A stretch of 64,000 bases of DNA from Callipepla californica brunnescens. Taxonomy: Eukaryota > Chordata > Aves > Galliformes > Odontophoridae. Numbering within the stretch: the stretch's first letter is position 1; each line of letters starts with the position of its first letter. The DNA is taken from NCBI GenBank assembly GCA_023055505.1, contig JALIRH010000003.1, forward strand, positions 36,272,842 through 36,336,841. Direction: 5' to 3'. This document shows, piece after piece, positions 1-13,650 of this stretch. The notes under the pieces are model-generated. The model saw only the letters and a program-made list of their open reading frames with translations, was not told the DNA's origin and did not search any database. Made by a program: the position numbers and the translations under genes.

Positions 1-460
1 CAGTGAGAAAGATGCTGCTTTGTATTCAGTCAAGGGATGAAAGCTGTTCTCCCAGTTAGTGGAGATCAAGTGTATTCATCCTGCTGGCAGGAACTATGCC
101 GTGTTCATTACAGCCAGGTGTTTGGAGAATTAGTTGGCAGATTTCAAGTTTCTAAAGAACATACAAGTCATCTAACAGTTGAAATTCGGACAAATTCCTG
201 TGTATTTTGGCAGGGATTGTCACCAGGATAAATTACCGCCAAATACAAACTCCCAGATCTTAAACTTGGAGGCTCTTTCTCACTTTAACAAGATGGCTCA
301 GAGATTTTCTGACAGGGAAAATGCATTCATTTTCCCTACACCTCATTTTTGAAAAGGCTTGTGTCTTTCTTTGCATGATTTTTTAAATTATTTTACTTTA
401 ATTTACTAAAATATTGTGGTGTTCCTAAAACCAGAATGAAACTTATTTTGTTTCCTATAG

Positions 461-519
461 GAGTGATGTCTTCTAATGTGCCGAATGTTTCACCAGATCT
501 TTTAATCAGTCTTAAGCAG
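461..519 (+). other. Short exon-like segment, status uncertain
   Basis: Acceptor TGTTTCCTATAG|GAGTG and donor AAGCAG|GTAACT flank 59 bases open in a frame reading VMSSNVPNVSPDLLISLKQ. It ends in phase 0, compatible with the segment at 4723. Not recognised. Confidence 0.2.
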
Positions 520-3500
520 GTAACTGGAAAAATAGAGAAGGAAGTAAATAGGGAAGCATCAGCAACATTAAGAAGAGTAACTATTGTCCATACAGCTTAT
601 GCCAGCTTTTGGAACAGCAGAAATAAGCTGGACATTTTTCCACCATGCTTATTTTATTTAGGCAAATCCATTTTCTTCACCTATGTCATAACAGGAGAAT
701 TTAAATGGGGATTAAAAACTTTATAGGCAACCGAAAGGAGGACACTAGTAACTATGGATTTTTTTTTTCCCTGTAGAAAGACTTCTAGTGATTGTCCTTT
801 TGCCCATGTTTTGTCCCAAAGTAAGTGTAAGGAACTGTGGCGTTTTACTGAGAATCAAAAGCAAAATATGTTCAGATGTCATATTGATGTATTTCAAAGC
901 TTGAGCAACTGCTGCTGCACTTGGTTCAGCCTCAGCCACCCCAGAAGGCCTCACCCTGTACTCAGACTGGCCTGCCTGGTCATGCTGTTCTGGCATGACC
1001 GCACTGAGTATGCTATTGGTACACACTGAAGAGCTTGTGCTGGAACTTACAGAGGATTAGATTTTACCATTGGCTTCTTCAAAGGAAACCATAGGTAGGA
1101 AATAAAACCACCCCTAAAATGTATCAGGTGTTGTGACAAAGCCAGTGAACCGCAGTAGGTCCATACAGCAATGTGAGGGTAATGCCATTTAACCATCTTC
1201 ATCAAACATCTCCAGTAAAACTCATCTGACATAGAAACATTAAATTTCATAACACAATGGTGCAAGAAGCTTTGCCAGGAGATTTAGCTGGAAAAAAGCC
1301 TTTCCATTTTCAGGGTCTCACCACAATGGCAACGGCAAAAAGAAATTAAATTCTCAAACTGAAAAAAATTAAGGGAAAATAACATTTTATCTATGCTGGC
1401 AATTGGCTAACATTGTTAGACCATGTAACTGTGTGGTTTCTCTGTTCTGGTAACCCCTGCCTGGGCATAGCCTCTGCAGAAATGCTTGTTGATCTCATGT
1501 GTCATTCCCAGGAGATGCCAAACATGACTAAAAGACTGAAAGGCAAGAAACATGCAATAGGACAAGAACCAGACCTGAAAAATGATTGAAAAGCTGTCAA
1601 GGGAATATCTATGCAGTGACTGTACAGGGAAAGGAATATGAAATGAAGATGGAAATGTGATCACAGCAGCCTTTTGCCTGTTCCTCCATAGGTGCTGCTC
1701 CTATGAGGGGAATCTTGTAGGGAGAGACATCTGTATCACTGGTCCTGGCTCCATGACAAGGGGATAGCGGTGTTCCCTGACACACACTTACCATTCTCTA
1801 TCACAAACATTAGCTGTGCAACTGTTTGTTTGGCTCAGAGTTGACACTGTCTTGCTATTTACGAAATCAATAAAATCTTTTTGTTTGTTGGGCATATGTT
1901 CTTGGTTAAAAGGTTTACTGAAGCACAGACGTCCTTCACAAAACATGTGGATGTCTTTTGGGACGGACGGTCGAATTTTTAATGTCGTAGGAGGTCATAT
2001 TCAATTAGAAATACCATAGCATATTAACAACACATGTACAGCAGCTTTGGAATTGATAATGTGCCATAACAACCTACTTGACTTAATAAAAGGGTTTAGA
2101 GGCTTTCTGTGAACTGAAGCATGAACACGTACTGGAGCACATTAATTGCTCCTGCTCTCTGCTTTTGAAGATGAAAGTGCATCTCCATGCACTTGCCCAA
2201 CTGACGCAGACACCAAGCAGACACCTCTCCTTCCCTTCTTCTATACTCTGCTAGGAAGAGCTCTCTGTGATTCTGCCACCCAGTGAGTAGGCATTTGCCT
2301 TTAGAAACTTCTAAAACACAATATGCATTGGTAACACAAAACAGAAATTTCTCAAAAAAGAGGGAAAGAAAAATGGAAATTTTTTCTTTCCCTCTTCCAG
2401 AACTTGTGGTCACTCTTTAAACACTGATGCTGTGGCTCAGAAGACAGTTTTCTCAGAGTCCCATGTCCAGAAAAGCCTATAACGCTGAGAGAAGATGAAA
2501 TCAGATTTCTCATAATAACAGCACTGATAACCGCGTTTGATGTCAACAGTGTGGGGCTGTGGAAAGTGGAGGGGTGCAATATTTATGTAACCAAACTTGA
2601 GTTTTGAAGCGTCTTGGCATCAGAAAATATGCCAGATCATGTCTCTTAAAGCAGTTCAGAGCAATATGGAAACTCTTCAGCATGTCGACAAAATAGAAGC
2701 AAATGAAGATTTTTAAAAAAGTAGTTAATGTAAGTCAATTAGGCATTTCAAAAGAATTATTTCATTTTAAAGCTGGAAAAAAAATCGTATTATAGTAAAG
2801 CTGCTTGAAAACTACAAAGCATAAGCTTACATATTGCTCAAAAGAGAAAAAAAAGCAACTCTTATTTTGCCTAGCTTTCATTTTGTTGAAAAAGAAAAAG
2901 CCACTTATCAATTATTTGCATAGCTACATCTGAGCTCTGATGCTGTATAGCATTTTCTGATTCCCCTTCAATTTTAGCATCTTTCTTGTTCTTTCAAACA
3001 AAATCTCTACACCATCTTATCTTCTTTCTTCTGTACCTGTCCATTTAGATAAAAAAAAGTTTTTTTTTACTTACTTTGAATCTAGCAGTGAAAGATAATC
3101 AGAAGATACATAGGTATGCTCCTTTCTTTTCTTTATTTAGGTGGGCAGGGGGAAGGAACCTTCTCAGCTTTGTTCTTCAACAATTTTTGAGCCAGACTCC
3201 TCTATTTAAAAGGCACAGAAAAGTAATCACTAAAGATAAATTCCATATTGCCAAAAAGACTAAAAAACACAACAAGTTATTTTATAATACGATACTGTAC
3301 TGAACACCTTCAACCAACTGTTGATTTTATGTTGTGAGCTTTTGAGAAGTCAAAGAATACATGGAACATTTTTCTGTTATCATTGGTTCACTAATTGCAA
3401 AATGTGGACTCACTGGCCAGTGATAATTTTCTCTTTCTTGGCACAAAATCAATCAGAATATATCATTGAAAATCTAGGCAGATGCTGTGTTTTGCTTGTT

Positions 3501-4722
3501 TTTGTTAGCAAGATTAAGGTTTCAGGTTTTGTCTTTGTTTTGTAAGGGCCAAGTAGTGCTCACATCCAGACTTGGTGTCACTTTGTTTCTATTTCTGTCT
3601 GTGACACAAACAATTCTTGCGTTTTTCATCACAGGAGGAAGGTTCTGCAGTAAAAGGATGCTGCAGCAGAGAGGTTTAGACTCTCATTAGAGTCACAAAT
3701 CAAATGCTATAGGACTTCCTTCTCCACACAGAAATTTCCTTTTCCTAATTGCAGTGATTTCTGTGATGTGTGAGGTAGGATGCTGAAGTGAGCTTTGGGG
3801 AAGGATTCTGCCTAGCAGGTTGTAAATACAGAATGCATCAATGTCTTTGGATTGGTTCTGAAATTACAGTGCTCTGAAGAGAATTTTCTTCTGGCTACCT
3901 GTGTGGAAGCACTGGAACCTTCCAGCTCCCTGGCTGTTGCATGAAGCCATGACTCAAAAAATTCAGGTGCCTTGTGCTGGCTGCTGTGGAAATCCTGCTG
4001 ACACCCTCCTCACAAGGCCCTGGGTGGGTGGGCTTGCCACAGTGCCAGAGCTGCCCAGGCTTGGGGCTTCAGACAGCCATGAGGCAGCATGGTGACCACA
4101 GCTCTTCACACCAGCCAATGGACACCAGGAGCCCCTGGATCTGGGGCACCTGAACTTCCCTAAACTCTGCTCAATGTGTTTTTACCCCACTCTGATGAGG
4201 ATAATGTTGACACTGCTGCCCATGTCAGAAGGGGAAAAAAATGGAAAAAAAAAAAGAAAGATTTGCCCCTTTTCACTCACTGCTACTGGAGATCCTGGAA
4301 GCAATGCACTACTGTCCTACTGGGTACCAGTGGGGTGTGGGTACCTAACCCTCGAGGTGCTCTGGAAAATCCCAGACAATTATGAAATCAAGCGGTGCTC
4401 AGCTGTCAGCACACATTCCAGCAAAGGCTGTATGTCTCTCATTTGCAGGCTCCAGACTGTCTCTAACCATTTGTGCCTCTCTTTTTAGCACAGGAACAGT
4501 TCTGCTTCAGGGAATAACGGCACATTTCTGGGCCATTATAAAGTAAGACCCTTGCTGGTGTGAAGATGCCCCAGCTGGCAGCATGAGGATAACAGATCTC
4601 ACTGAAGATAGTTTCATAGTTTGGGTGTCAAAATACCTCTCAAGGACTGGGCTTCCTGTACAGACTTTTGCTATGTTACTTGTTTTGCATTTCATCGCTC
4701 CTTTTTTTCCTTTCCTCTGCAG

Positions 4723-4993
4723 CAAGTTATTTTTCATGAACATCAAGCCAGCAGGAACCTACCCTGCTTCAACTTTACGAGAGTTTTGACAATTGAAATG
4801 CACCCCATCATGTGTTTCAAAGCAAATCTCAACAATTCTCCATCTATCCCCTTGCTGCGAATTGCCCAGACATCTGATCCAAATTATGGCTTCAGCTGGC
4901 AGCAACAGAGATTTGCTCAATGCAAATCAATTGCTCCAAACCGTTTCTTTCATCTTTGCAATACTTTTCAATGCAAGTTTAAAGATCAGATTG
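4723..4993 (+). other. Coding-exon-like segment, status uncertain
   Basis: Flanked by a strong acceptor (pyrimidine tract then CTCTGCAG|CAAG) and a consensus donor (ATTG|GTAAGA). It is open throughout in one frame (90 codons plus 1 base), with cysteines and two N-glycosylation-like sites. I do not recognise the protein. The surrounding frame runs 175 codons from 4621 without a stop. Chance is possible in T-rich DNA. Confidence 0.25.
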
Positions 4994-5263
4994 GTAAGAA
5001 CTCTTGTTATCATTTCCTTCCAACTAAAGACTATGATTTTCTCCACTGTTTTCAAAAGAAATGGGAAATTAATTTCCCTAAAAATTATTTAATGAGAATG
5101 TATCAATCTCACTGCAAAATTAATAAAAAGTGGAATTGCTTAACATGAAAATGGGATGTTGCAGAACAAACCTCAATTTCTTTTTAGCTATCTCCTTTCC
5201 CTTCTATTGCTACATTGAAAATTTTATCATGTCAGAAGCGCCATTAAAAGGTTAATTCCATAA

Positions 5264-5527
5264 CACAGAATCACAGAACTGTAGGGGTTGGATGGACCTC
5301 TGGAGATCACCTGGGCCAACCCCTGCTATAGCAGTTCCGTACAGCAGGTTGCACAGGAAAGTGTCCAGGCGGGTTTTGACTTCTCTCCAGAGAAGGATAC
5401 TCCACAACCTCTCCGGGCAGCTTGTTCCAGTACTCCATCGCTCTCACAGTAAAGTTTTTTCTCATGTTCGGTTTGAACTTCCTGTGATTCAGTTTGTACC
5501 TGTTGCCCCTTGTCCTGTCACTGGGCA
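5264..5527 (-). mobile_element. CR1 LINE fragment, 5'-truncated
   Basis: 3' end at 5264 (tail ATTCTGTG type on the minus strand). On the minus strand the relic keeps the CR1 ORF2 C-terminal signature (DRTRGN, RKNFTVRAMEYWNKLPGEVV). It is truncated where the plus strand returns to AT-rich sequence. Confidence 0.92.
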
Positions 5528-8500
5528 TATCTTTTGTTATCTTTTTGTCTTTTCCTCTGAATTTGTATTTTGTTTGTTTAAATTTTGACTTTACATTCTA
5601 AGTTAGAATGAAAGCAAGATTCAAAATGAAAAAGTTCATCTTAGGTCAGGAATTTCTCCAGTTCTGCATTTGATCACAAATCTGTCTGTATGATCTCACT
5701 AGATGATCTTGTATCGCACGTTGGATTCCAAAGGATTGGCTGCAATTCATTTCCATCTCAGGCTGTGTGAATCTGGACTAGGACACATCTGCCATACCAA
5801 AGAACTTTCAAAAGGACTCCATGTGGCTCAAGGCAGATGGAGTGCTGTTACAGCTCATCTCTGGTGTGCCTTCTGGCAGTCTTTCCTTAGGATGCTAAAT
5901 TCCACATGCAGGCTCTCCCATGCAGTGAAACTGGTAGTGGAGGTCATGCAGTGTCCTTGCCCAGTTGTGTTTCTTGGAGATTCACCTTTGTATGGACACT
6001 CACAGCTCATCACTTATTTCCTCCAGGATAACAGAGTAAAAATGTATGCGAGGCGTGTACAACAAAGGGCACCCTCACCACTTAAATATTCTAACAAATT
6101 ATAAACAAATATCCTGAGCTGTGATGCACCCTCAGCAGATCCCATACATGTCTGTAAGCCTTATTTTTCAGGCTGGCTAGAGCTTCCCTTGTCCTATTCT
6201 TTACCACAGCCCCTCTGAGGTAGCTGCTTAGAAAAACGTATTTTCCTGACCCTTGTATACCCATTGTTTACCCGGTCAGACGGAAACGTCCAATTTCAGA
6301 GAGATTCTGTGGCATTTCCCTTTCCCACTTCAGGCTGGTCTTTAAAGTCAGCTGAAGCTTATATCTCCAGACTAGGCACCTCATGATGGTCCTTCAGCAT
6401 ATATTTAGACATTTTTTTCTGATCAAGGCTCTTTCTGAAATTCCTTTCAATGGCCTTTGTCAGAATAAGTTGAAAACTTTGTTCAAAATGGATGGGTCCC
6501 AGAAACAGAGGCAATACAACATGGATTTCATACTTGGATGTGATGCAGGGATGCTGCTCAGATGGAGGCTTGGCTCGGGGGCTGACCAGATGCAGACAAT
6601 GCATACTGCTCTCCCAGCTTGTAGCCCAGCCTCTGATAGGATAATTCCTTGTTTTCTAGATGTCCTTGCTGTGAGAAGCCAGACTAATTCTCTGAGAAAT
6701 TTACCCTTTAGCAAACTAGCTTTTGTATTACTAAATAATCTTTCTAACCTTTTCCATGACAATATCCATGGGCACAAGACAGACAGAAGTGATCTAAAAA
6801 CCAAATTTTTACATGATGACCTAATCTCAAATCTTCACCCATCTGACCTCGAAGATAGCCTGGAAACCATCACCCTTCCCCTGTAAGATTTTGTGTTGCC
6901 TCCCTCCTTAATTCCAAACATCTGCTGATCTTCCCTTAGTAACTGAAGTTTGTTTTGTTGCTTTTATGTCTTCTGGAAAGCTTTGGGTATTGGTCACTTG
7001 AATTCATTTTACTGAAGAAGATGGGTCTGATAAGATTTGATGTTTGCTTTGAATCACTATTACTACTGGGGAAGCAGATAGAATTTTGCTTAACTCTTAT
7101 CCTGCTTTTACTACACTTTGTCTGGCCCTCATGTTCCAATCACCTTATCTTTTTAATGCTACAGTGATTATCAGATGAACTTCTCTTTTTGGAGGCAGAT
7201 CCAACTTTAAAAAATATATATAAGTATTTAATGAAGAGAAAAAATGGCTTGACTGCTTCAGAAATAAGCAAAACAAAATAATTATATTAAAAATTATGCT
7301 TCCAGTGTATGACTTTTCGAATGCAAATCCTTTCGTGAAATATAGAATTAAGAAGTATGTATCATACAAGTACTGCACAGATTTATCTATTTCTCTTAGG
7401 AGAGCTTTCATCTCTTTGTAAAAATTGCCTCATATTTGTTCCTTGATAGTCTATGTTATCTGCATGCTTTTTAATTTCTTTTTATTTTTTCTTTTATTTT
7501 CTTTCCAAAATGAGGTTTTGGAACCTGTATGAAAGAGAAAATCTTATCCTTTGCAGAAGCCTTAACATTGCAAGGTGCTGTGCATGGATCTTTCTCAGTG
7601 TTTTCATGGCTTCAAACTTTAAAATACCTCAAAGATGAAACTTTATCAGATTAGAGCTCAGGATCTTATGAGTTACTGATCTCCTGGTCTCACTTTGGAG
7701 TGAGGAGGCAACAAAGTGAATGTAACTTCAGCACAATCAGGTGTGGGTTCACAGAATCCCCTCCGAATCTTCTTTTTTTCAAGGCTGAACAGAGCCAGGT
7801 CTCTTGGTTTCCACCCTGCTATCAACCATGTCTTGGACAAGCCCTTGCCCACCTGCAGCATGCATTGCCCTGGCACTGCTGCAGCTGGCACAGTTGTCCT
7901 CTCAGATGCTCTGCGTGGTGGCAAAAGCTGTGTCCTGCATCACTTTTCTGTTGGCATCACAGTGTCTCAGTAGTTTGTCATGAGTTTCCTCAGAAGAGTT
8001 CACATCCTGCCCAAATGTGCTTTTGTGGCAGGAAGCAACCATAACAACACCTTGTGAAGTCTTGTGAAAGTAATACTGTCAGATGCATCTCGTTGTTTTT
8101 TTCTGACAAATGTAGCCTTAGGAAGAGATTTGATCCAGCTGCCATAAAGGTAAACAGAGGTGTGTACAGCACAGGAGGTCTGAGAGAGCCACCTGGGTCC
8201 AGAGGGAGCAACATCAGGACTGATGTTTCTTAGCTCTTTGCCCACACCAACTCAGAATGTCTTATGGGGTTAGAGAAGCCAGGAAGTACAAGGAGGATGG
8301 AAGGCAGGCCCCTATGCATAAGTGTCTACTGCCATTTTACCTAGAGGATCTGTGTCCAGTTCTCTGCTCCTCGGTTCAAAAAAAGACAGGGATCTTCTAG
8401 GTGTTCTGAGTGATGTCTGCTTTGACATGGGGCTACAGGGCTGACCCTGGGAGCAGGGAGTCAGGGATCCATTAGTCACAACATACCCTGAGGAGGATGT

Positions 8501-11500
8501 GCTCAGATGGTTGTTTGGATGGATCTGAAAATAGGACTGAGGTGACATTTATTTCTGGATTTTAACTTGTTTTAGTTGTCTGATCAATGTGTCTTGCGAC
8601 ATGTCTCTGAACTTAGGTCCTGACAACCGAAAGTGGTACAGACTGAAGTGAATGACAGCTGCTGTGCATGCTGAGCCAGTGGTGATGCTGGGGTAGTGGC
8701 TATTGAAGGTTTTGTTTTTGGTAGTTAGTCTGAGCCTTTCTGTTGGCACCTTTTTAGTTTCTGTAAAAAGTATCACTCATGAGAGCAATCCAGAGTTTGG
8801 GTCTCTGCACGTATGCCTCCTAACGGAAACTCATATATTTATAGTGCATGTTCCAAGTGGTGATAGGTTTATGTTTTGTGTCATAGATGCACTTGAGTAA
8901 AAGCAATTGAACTAATGGTTTACCGAGTAGAGATGTTTTACTTAAATGTGGTGTAGAACTTGCAGCTCTGGCTTGATCTGATTACTGTTCAGGAAGTTGT
9001 TCCAGGTTGTTTATTGGTGATTTGAGTTCCTCTTTTGAACAATATTTAATTAATGTTTGTGTTTCTTTTATATGGATAATTTGTTCACTTGGCAAATTGT
9101 TTACTGGATGATTCTTTATTCTGGAGGAGTGATTTGAAGCACTCTGAACTAGAAGTTAGAGGAGGCATTTGGAACTTCATCCTTTCTGCTAAGTGATTTA
9201 GTCTTGGATCATGGCTAGTGACATTTCCACTCTGAGGAAGGTATAATTCACCGAGTTTTAGTATAACTCTCTTTGTAGTCCAATGAACAAGTTTTAATGC
9301 AGGGATAGATATTTTATTGTCTGTGTTTATTGTCTCTAAAATAGAGCTGTAGATAAGAGCTGGAACTAGTACTTGATAGCTTGCATTTCTTTCAAACGTT
9401 TTCCTCCCTTAAATTTCTAAGATCCAATGTACATAATACACGTACTTTTTGTACTGTTGGGATTTCTTCTAAAGAGATGGATTTGCTTTGTGGGGTGGCT
9501 TTTCCTCTGTGTACGCAGCACTGGGAAGTATCAGTGTGAATATTCATGTTCTGTAAGTGACAGAGAACAAACAGCCCTAAATCTCTGCCACAGCAAGTTC
9601 TGGAATCCAGAGGGCTGATGGGATGTAACTTTAAGCACTACCAAGAGTTCAGAATAGCAAAAAGCAATCTGATAGGAGCTGTGGGATGACTAAGTTTGGG
9701 GTAAGTTTGGGGTAAGTTTGCTTGGCTCCTGACACCCACAAATGTCTGCACCAGGTTCTTTCTGCCTCGCTTAACTGTGGGGCACAGCAGGCAAATGGCA
9801 GTGTCAAGACCCTTGTGGGACTGCATTTTCATGGACCTCCATTTTGAAGAATGCGTATCCACTTGTGGTTCGTAAGTTCTCACCAAGACTCTTGCAGCAT
9901 CTCATCTTTGGATCTGCAAGGACTGGACAGGATTTGATTCTCTTGACATTGCCCACTGACCCAAGCAGTCATATTCCCAGGATGTCACTCATCACTAATG
10001 GTTTGTCACTTGAGTTTCACAAGATCTGCTGGCCCCTTTCTCAGGCCATCTGAGAGAGACTTGGGGGAAAGTTTTGCTACTCAGTTATTACCAGGATTCT
10101 ATCCTGAAGAGAAAGAGGAATCTCTGGGGGATGAAGCCGTGAAGGGTTTTATCCCTTCTCTGGCTGTCATAGTTAGGCAAAGAGTTTGGTGAATAGACTG
10201 CAAAGTACATGTGGTTTGGCTATAAGTCCTCACATTCCTCCTTTGATCTCAGTTGGGTTTTCTCTCTGAAATATGTGGTTTTGGCCTAAAACACATGCTG
10301 TTCTTCCACTAGGTTTATTTCTGTTGATGAGAGGTGTACTGTGGTTGTGAATTGAGTGACCTTTGGTCTCTGTTCTAGGTGCTTTTGGACTAAAGGCTGC
10401 ATTTGTCTCCTGCGTTTGGTTACTGTATAATTCTTAGGAAATGAGACAGGGTTTGGGCTTGTCAATCCCAATAACTCATTATTAAAGCCTATTTTAACTG
10501 AGTCTTGGCTAAAAATATTGTGAAATTGCCTTACTGGCCTTTCCATTTTGCTCATTTTAGGCTGCATGTAAGAAAAACGTTCATTTTGTAGAGAGTGATA
10601 ACAGGATCATTTCTCACAAGTGTGCTGTCTCCATCTCTCCTGGTCACACCATCTTCCTGAGCAGCTTCTTTTCATTCCAAGCAAATAATTAATTAGAAAT
10701 TATTCAAATACTTATAAGTTTTGGAATGGACTGAAACTGATAAAATTCAGCATGAGATCCTGAAGACCTGGTAGAAGTAACTTCAGGATGATGCAATCAC
10801 TGCAAGAATGCAGTGGGCAAAAAAGGTGATCTGAAGATGAGAAAATGGATAATGGGTAACTTTAAAAAGCATAGGATGAAGATGGGAAAATATCAAATGA
10901 TTGAAGAAAATTGTCCCACGTGTCCTGATGGAAATAGTTGAACAAACTGCAAGTATCTTCAAGGCAGAGTGTCAGCTAAGACAGATTTGCCATCCATAAT
11001 GTTAAACCAGTTTGCTGTCCTTCTGCAAAAGGGATAATAGATCCTATGAAGTGGAAAAATCAGAAGTTTCCTCACACGATGTTTCTATCCAGACCTTACT
11101 TCGTTCTGTCTCATTTGATATGTTCATTAAAAGTTAAAAAAGCATGAGTTAGATGAATCATTTTCAGTCTTTTCAAATGTAGATTCATGAGAAAGCTCAG
11201 AGTTCTCCCTAGTAACTATTAACTACTTTGCTACACTTCAGAAACCTCTTAGGGGTAGCCCCTGCTGAAGCCTAAAGGCAATAATTTCAGATCACTGGTT
11301 TACACAGTCTACCAAGGACCAGTACAGGACCTGCACAACTGCCCTCAAGGTAGCCACTAGTGATACACTGTTAAAGGTGTAGATAGAGGCAGTCATGTTG
11401 GAATTTCTTCTAGATTTGCTATGTTATTAGCAAATGTAAAGTACGTGAATTTCCAGAGCCACAGGTCACAGCTGACAATATAAAGGTATGAAGCTTTCTC

Positions 11501-11639
11501 CATAAAACAATCTGAGAGCACTAAGACACTAACTTAACAAGCTGAACTCTATCAATAATTCTGTTCTGCTGGCAGTAGAGGAAATGCTGTTCTTGTAAAT
11601 AGCAAGACCATAGATTGTAAGACATAACAAATGACCATC
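5528..11639. other. Intergenic, AT-rich
   Basis: Only the 11-base tandem repeat at 9691 stands out. Overlapping open frames on both strands at 6.4-6.9 kb match nothing I recognise. Old LINE sequence may begin near 10.7 kb. Confidence 0.7.
9691..9720 (+). repeat. 11-base tandem repeat (TAAGTTTGGGG, 2.7 copies)
   Basis: Direct tandem copies of TAAGTTTGGGG. Each junction creates a GGTAAGT sequence resembling a splice donor. Confidence 0.85.
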
Positions 11640-12110
11640 CCACTCTACACTGGTAATAGTTCAGCTGGAATATTGCCTGCACTGCTCTGGCTTATGTCTC
11701 TATAGCTAGCAAAAGTCCAGAGAAGAGCAACACGAATGATTGGTGATCTAGAAAATGCAACATCTGAAGAAGGATGAATGAACAGGGTTCTCTGGCCAGA
11801 GGAAAAGAAGACTGAAGAATTCAGGAAGTTCCTTTGTGTCCTTAAATATACATAAGATGACTGTATGAAGGAAAGGAATAAGCTGTTTCACAATGAGAAG
11901 GATAATAAACAATAGGATTGAATTACAGCAAAGAATATTTGAGAAAAACATTAAGAAACATACTGCCATACTGGGAGTTATAAAGTGGAGTCTGTGGGCT
12001 ACGCAGTGCTGCAGGCCTTTGAAGCAAAGGAGGAAAGGTGCAAGAGCACTTGATGCAGCCTTAGGGCGAGGGATTAACTGGTCTCAGATGCTCCTTTCCA
12101 GACTTTATTT
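11640..12110 (+). mobile_element. Old CR1/L3-like LINE relic
   Basis: Strongly decayed. On plus at 11712-11756 it reads KVQRRATRMIGDLEN, the conserved near-C-terminal motif of the CR1-clade reverse transcriptase ORF. Boundaries are rough. AT-rich sequence from about 10.7 kb may belong to the same insertion. Confidence 0.55.
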
Positions 12111-12544
12111 CTAGAAGCCTGTGAAGTTGTCCAAAGCGAATGCTAAGATAACTTCTGGCAGTGGATTTCAGCCAGCCAATGTAGCCAGCTGTCTGCAGCT
12201 TAAGAGGCAGGATAATTTACAATAGGCAGCTCTTCACAGTACTGCTTCATAGTATTACAAGCGGGTTTGTATTCTTTTTTACTTGAAAATGACGTAGATG
12301 GAACTATTTATAATTCTGGGTTGTATTTGCTATTTGTTTTGCACCTGGGTTATGTCTCAGTTTTATTTTGAACTTTTTATGACTTTGAGCATTTTCGCTT
12401 CTAGCAATCTACTTTTATTTCATGTGTCTTGAAATCCTTGTCTGAAATCAGATGGGCATAGTCCATCTGAACAACTTTTATATTTAACAGATGTTGCCCC
12501 ACTGTTCATGCACTTCTGAACCTACACATACATGGGGCCATGCC

Positions 12545-13262
12545 AACCTCATTAAGCTCAATGAGGCCAAGAGCTAGGTCCTGCACCTGGGTCAGGGTAA
12601 TCTCAAGCACAAATACAGGTTGGATGAAGAACGGCTTGAGAGCAGCTCTGAGTAGAAGGATTTGGGAGTATCAGTTGATGGAAGATTCAACATGAGCTGG
12701 CAATATGCTTTTGCAGCCCAAAAGGCCAACTGTATCCTGGGTTGCATCAAGAGAAGTGTGACCAGCAGGTAGAGGGAGGTGATTCTGCTCCTCTACTCTC
12801 GTGAGAACCCACCTGGAGTACTGCATCCAGTTCTGGAACCCCCAACACAAGAAGGACATGGAGCTGTTGGAGCAGGCCCAGAGGAGAGCCTCCAAGATGA
12901 TGAGAGGGCTGGAGCACCTCCATTGTTAGGACAGGCTGAGAGAGCTGGGGCTCTTCAGCCTGGAGAAGAGAAGGCTCCAAGGAAACCTTATACAGGATGA
13001 GGGGAAATGGCTATAAACTGGAAGAGGGTAGATTTAGACTAGATATTAAGAAGAAATTCTTTACTGTGGGGGTGATAAGACACTGGAACAGGTTGCTCAG
13101 CAAGGTTGTGGATGCCCCTCCCTGGGGGTGTTCAAGGCCGGGTAGGATGGGGCCCTGGGCAGCCTGAGCTGGTTGTAGCAGCCCTGCCCACAGCAGGTGC
13201 TTGAAACTGGGTGAGCTTTAGTATGTCTTCCAACCTAAACCATCCTACATTTCTGTGGCTAT
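12545..13262 (+). mobile_element. CR1 LINE fragment (0.72 kb)
   Basis: Plus-strand CR1 3' portion: CAGGCTGAGAGAGCTGGGGC and GGAACAGGTTGCTCAGCAAG type segments, then the tail CCTAAACCATCCTACATTTC near 13240. The reading frame is broken. Confidence 0.93.
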
Positions 13263-13304
13263 AAGATCAGTAGAATCCCTCAGAAATCAGTGCTGGCTCT
13301 TCAG

Positions 13305-13650
13305 CATAGAATCATGGAATCATAGAATGGTTTGGTTTGGAAGGGACCTTTAAGGTTACCTAGTTTCAACCCCCTGCTACAGACAGGGACACCTCCCATC
13401 AGACCAGGTTGTTCAAAGACCCATCCAGCCTAGCTTCTCTGGACAGCAGTGCCAAAGCCTCACCTTCTGCTAAGTAGAGAATTCCTTCATAATATCTGAA
13501 CTAAAATCTGTTATCTTTCTTGAAGATGTAAACCATTTACCCTTGCTCTACCACCACACACTCATAAAGAGCATCTCCCTGTTTTTTTCTCCTTTAGATA
13601 CTGGAAAATCACTATAATATCTCCCTAGATGTCTGCTCTCTGTTGACAAA
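13305..13650 (-). mobile_element. CR1 LINE fragment, tail-to-tail with the previous copy
   Basis: 3' tail CATAGAATCATGGAATCATA at 13305, then antisense CR1 up to about 13650. Only about 42 bases separate its 3' end from that of the plus-strand copy. Confidence 0.9.

Larger units (their letters stand above)
1..5263. other. Intergenic, AT-rich
   Basis: No recognised gene or repeat family. Contains the two exon-like segments at 461-519 and 4723-4993, and A-rich tracts near 3050 and 4230-4260. Confidence 0.7.

Noticed and set aside
777..820. 44-base segment with strong acceptor and GTAAGT donor
   Set aside because: Not phase-compatible with the exon-like segment at 461-519 (immediate stop), and too short to support alone.
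6383..6886. 167-codon plus frame and overlapping 114-codon minus frame
   Set aside because: No recognised family, no convincing splice or promoter context, and open on both strands at once.
7740..7860. Possible CR1 similarity (CAAGGCTGAACAGAGCCAGG)
   Set aside because: Only about 35 bases resemble CR1 and the flanks do not continue it.
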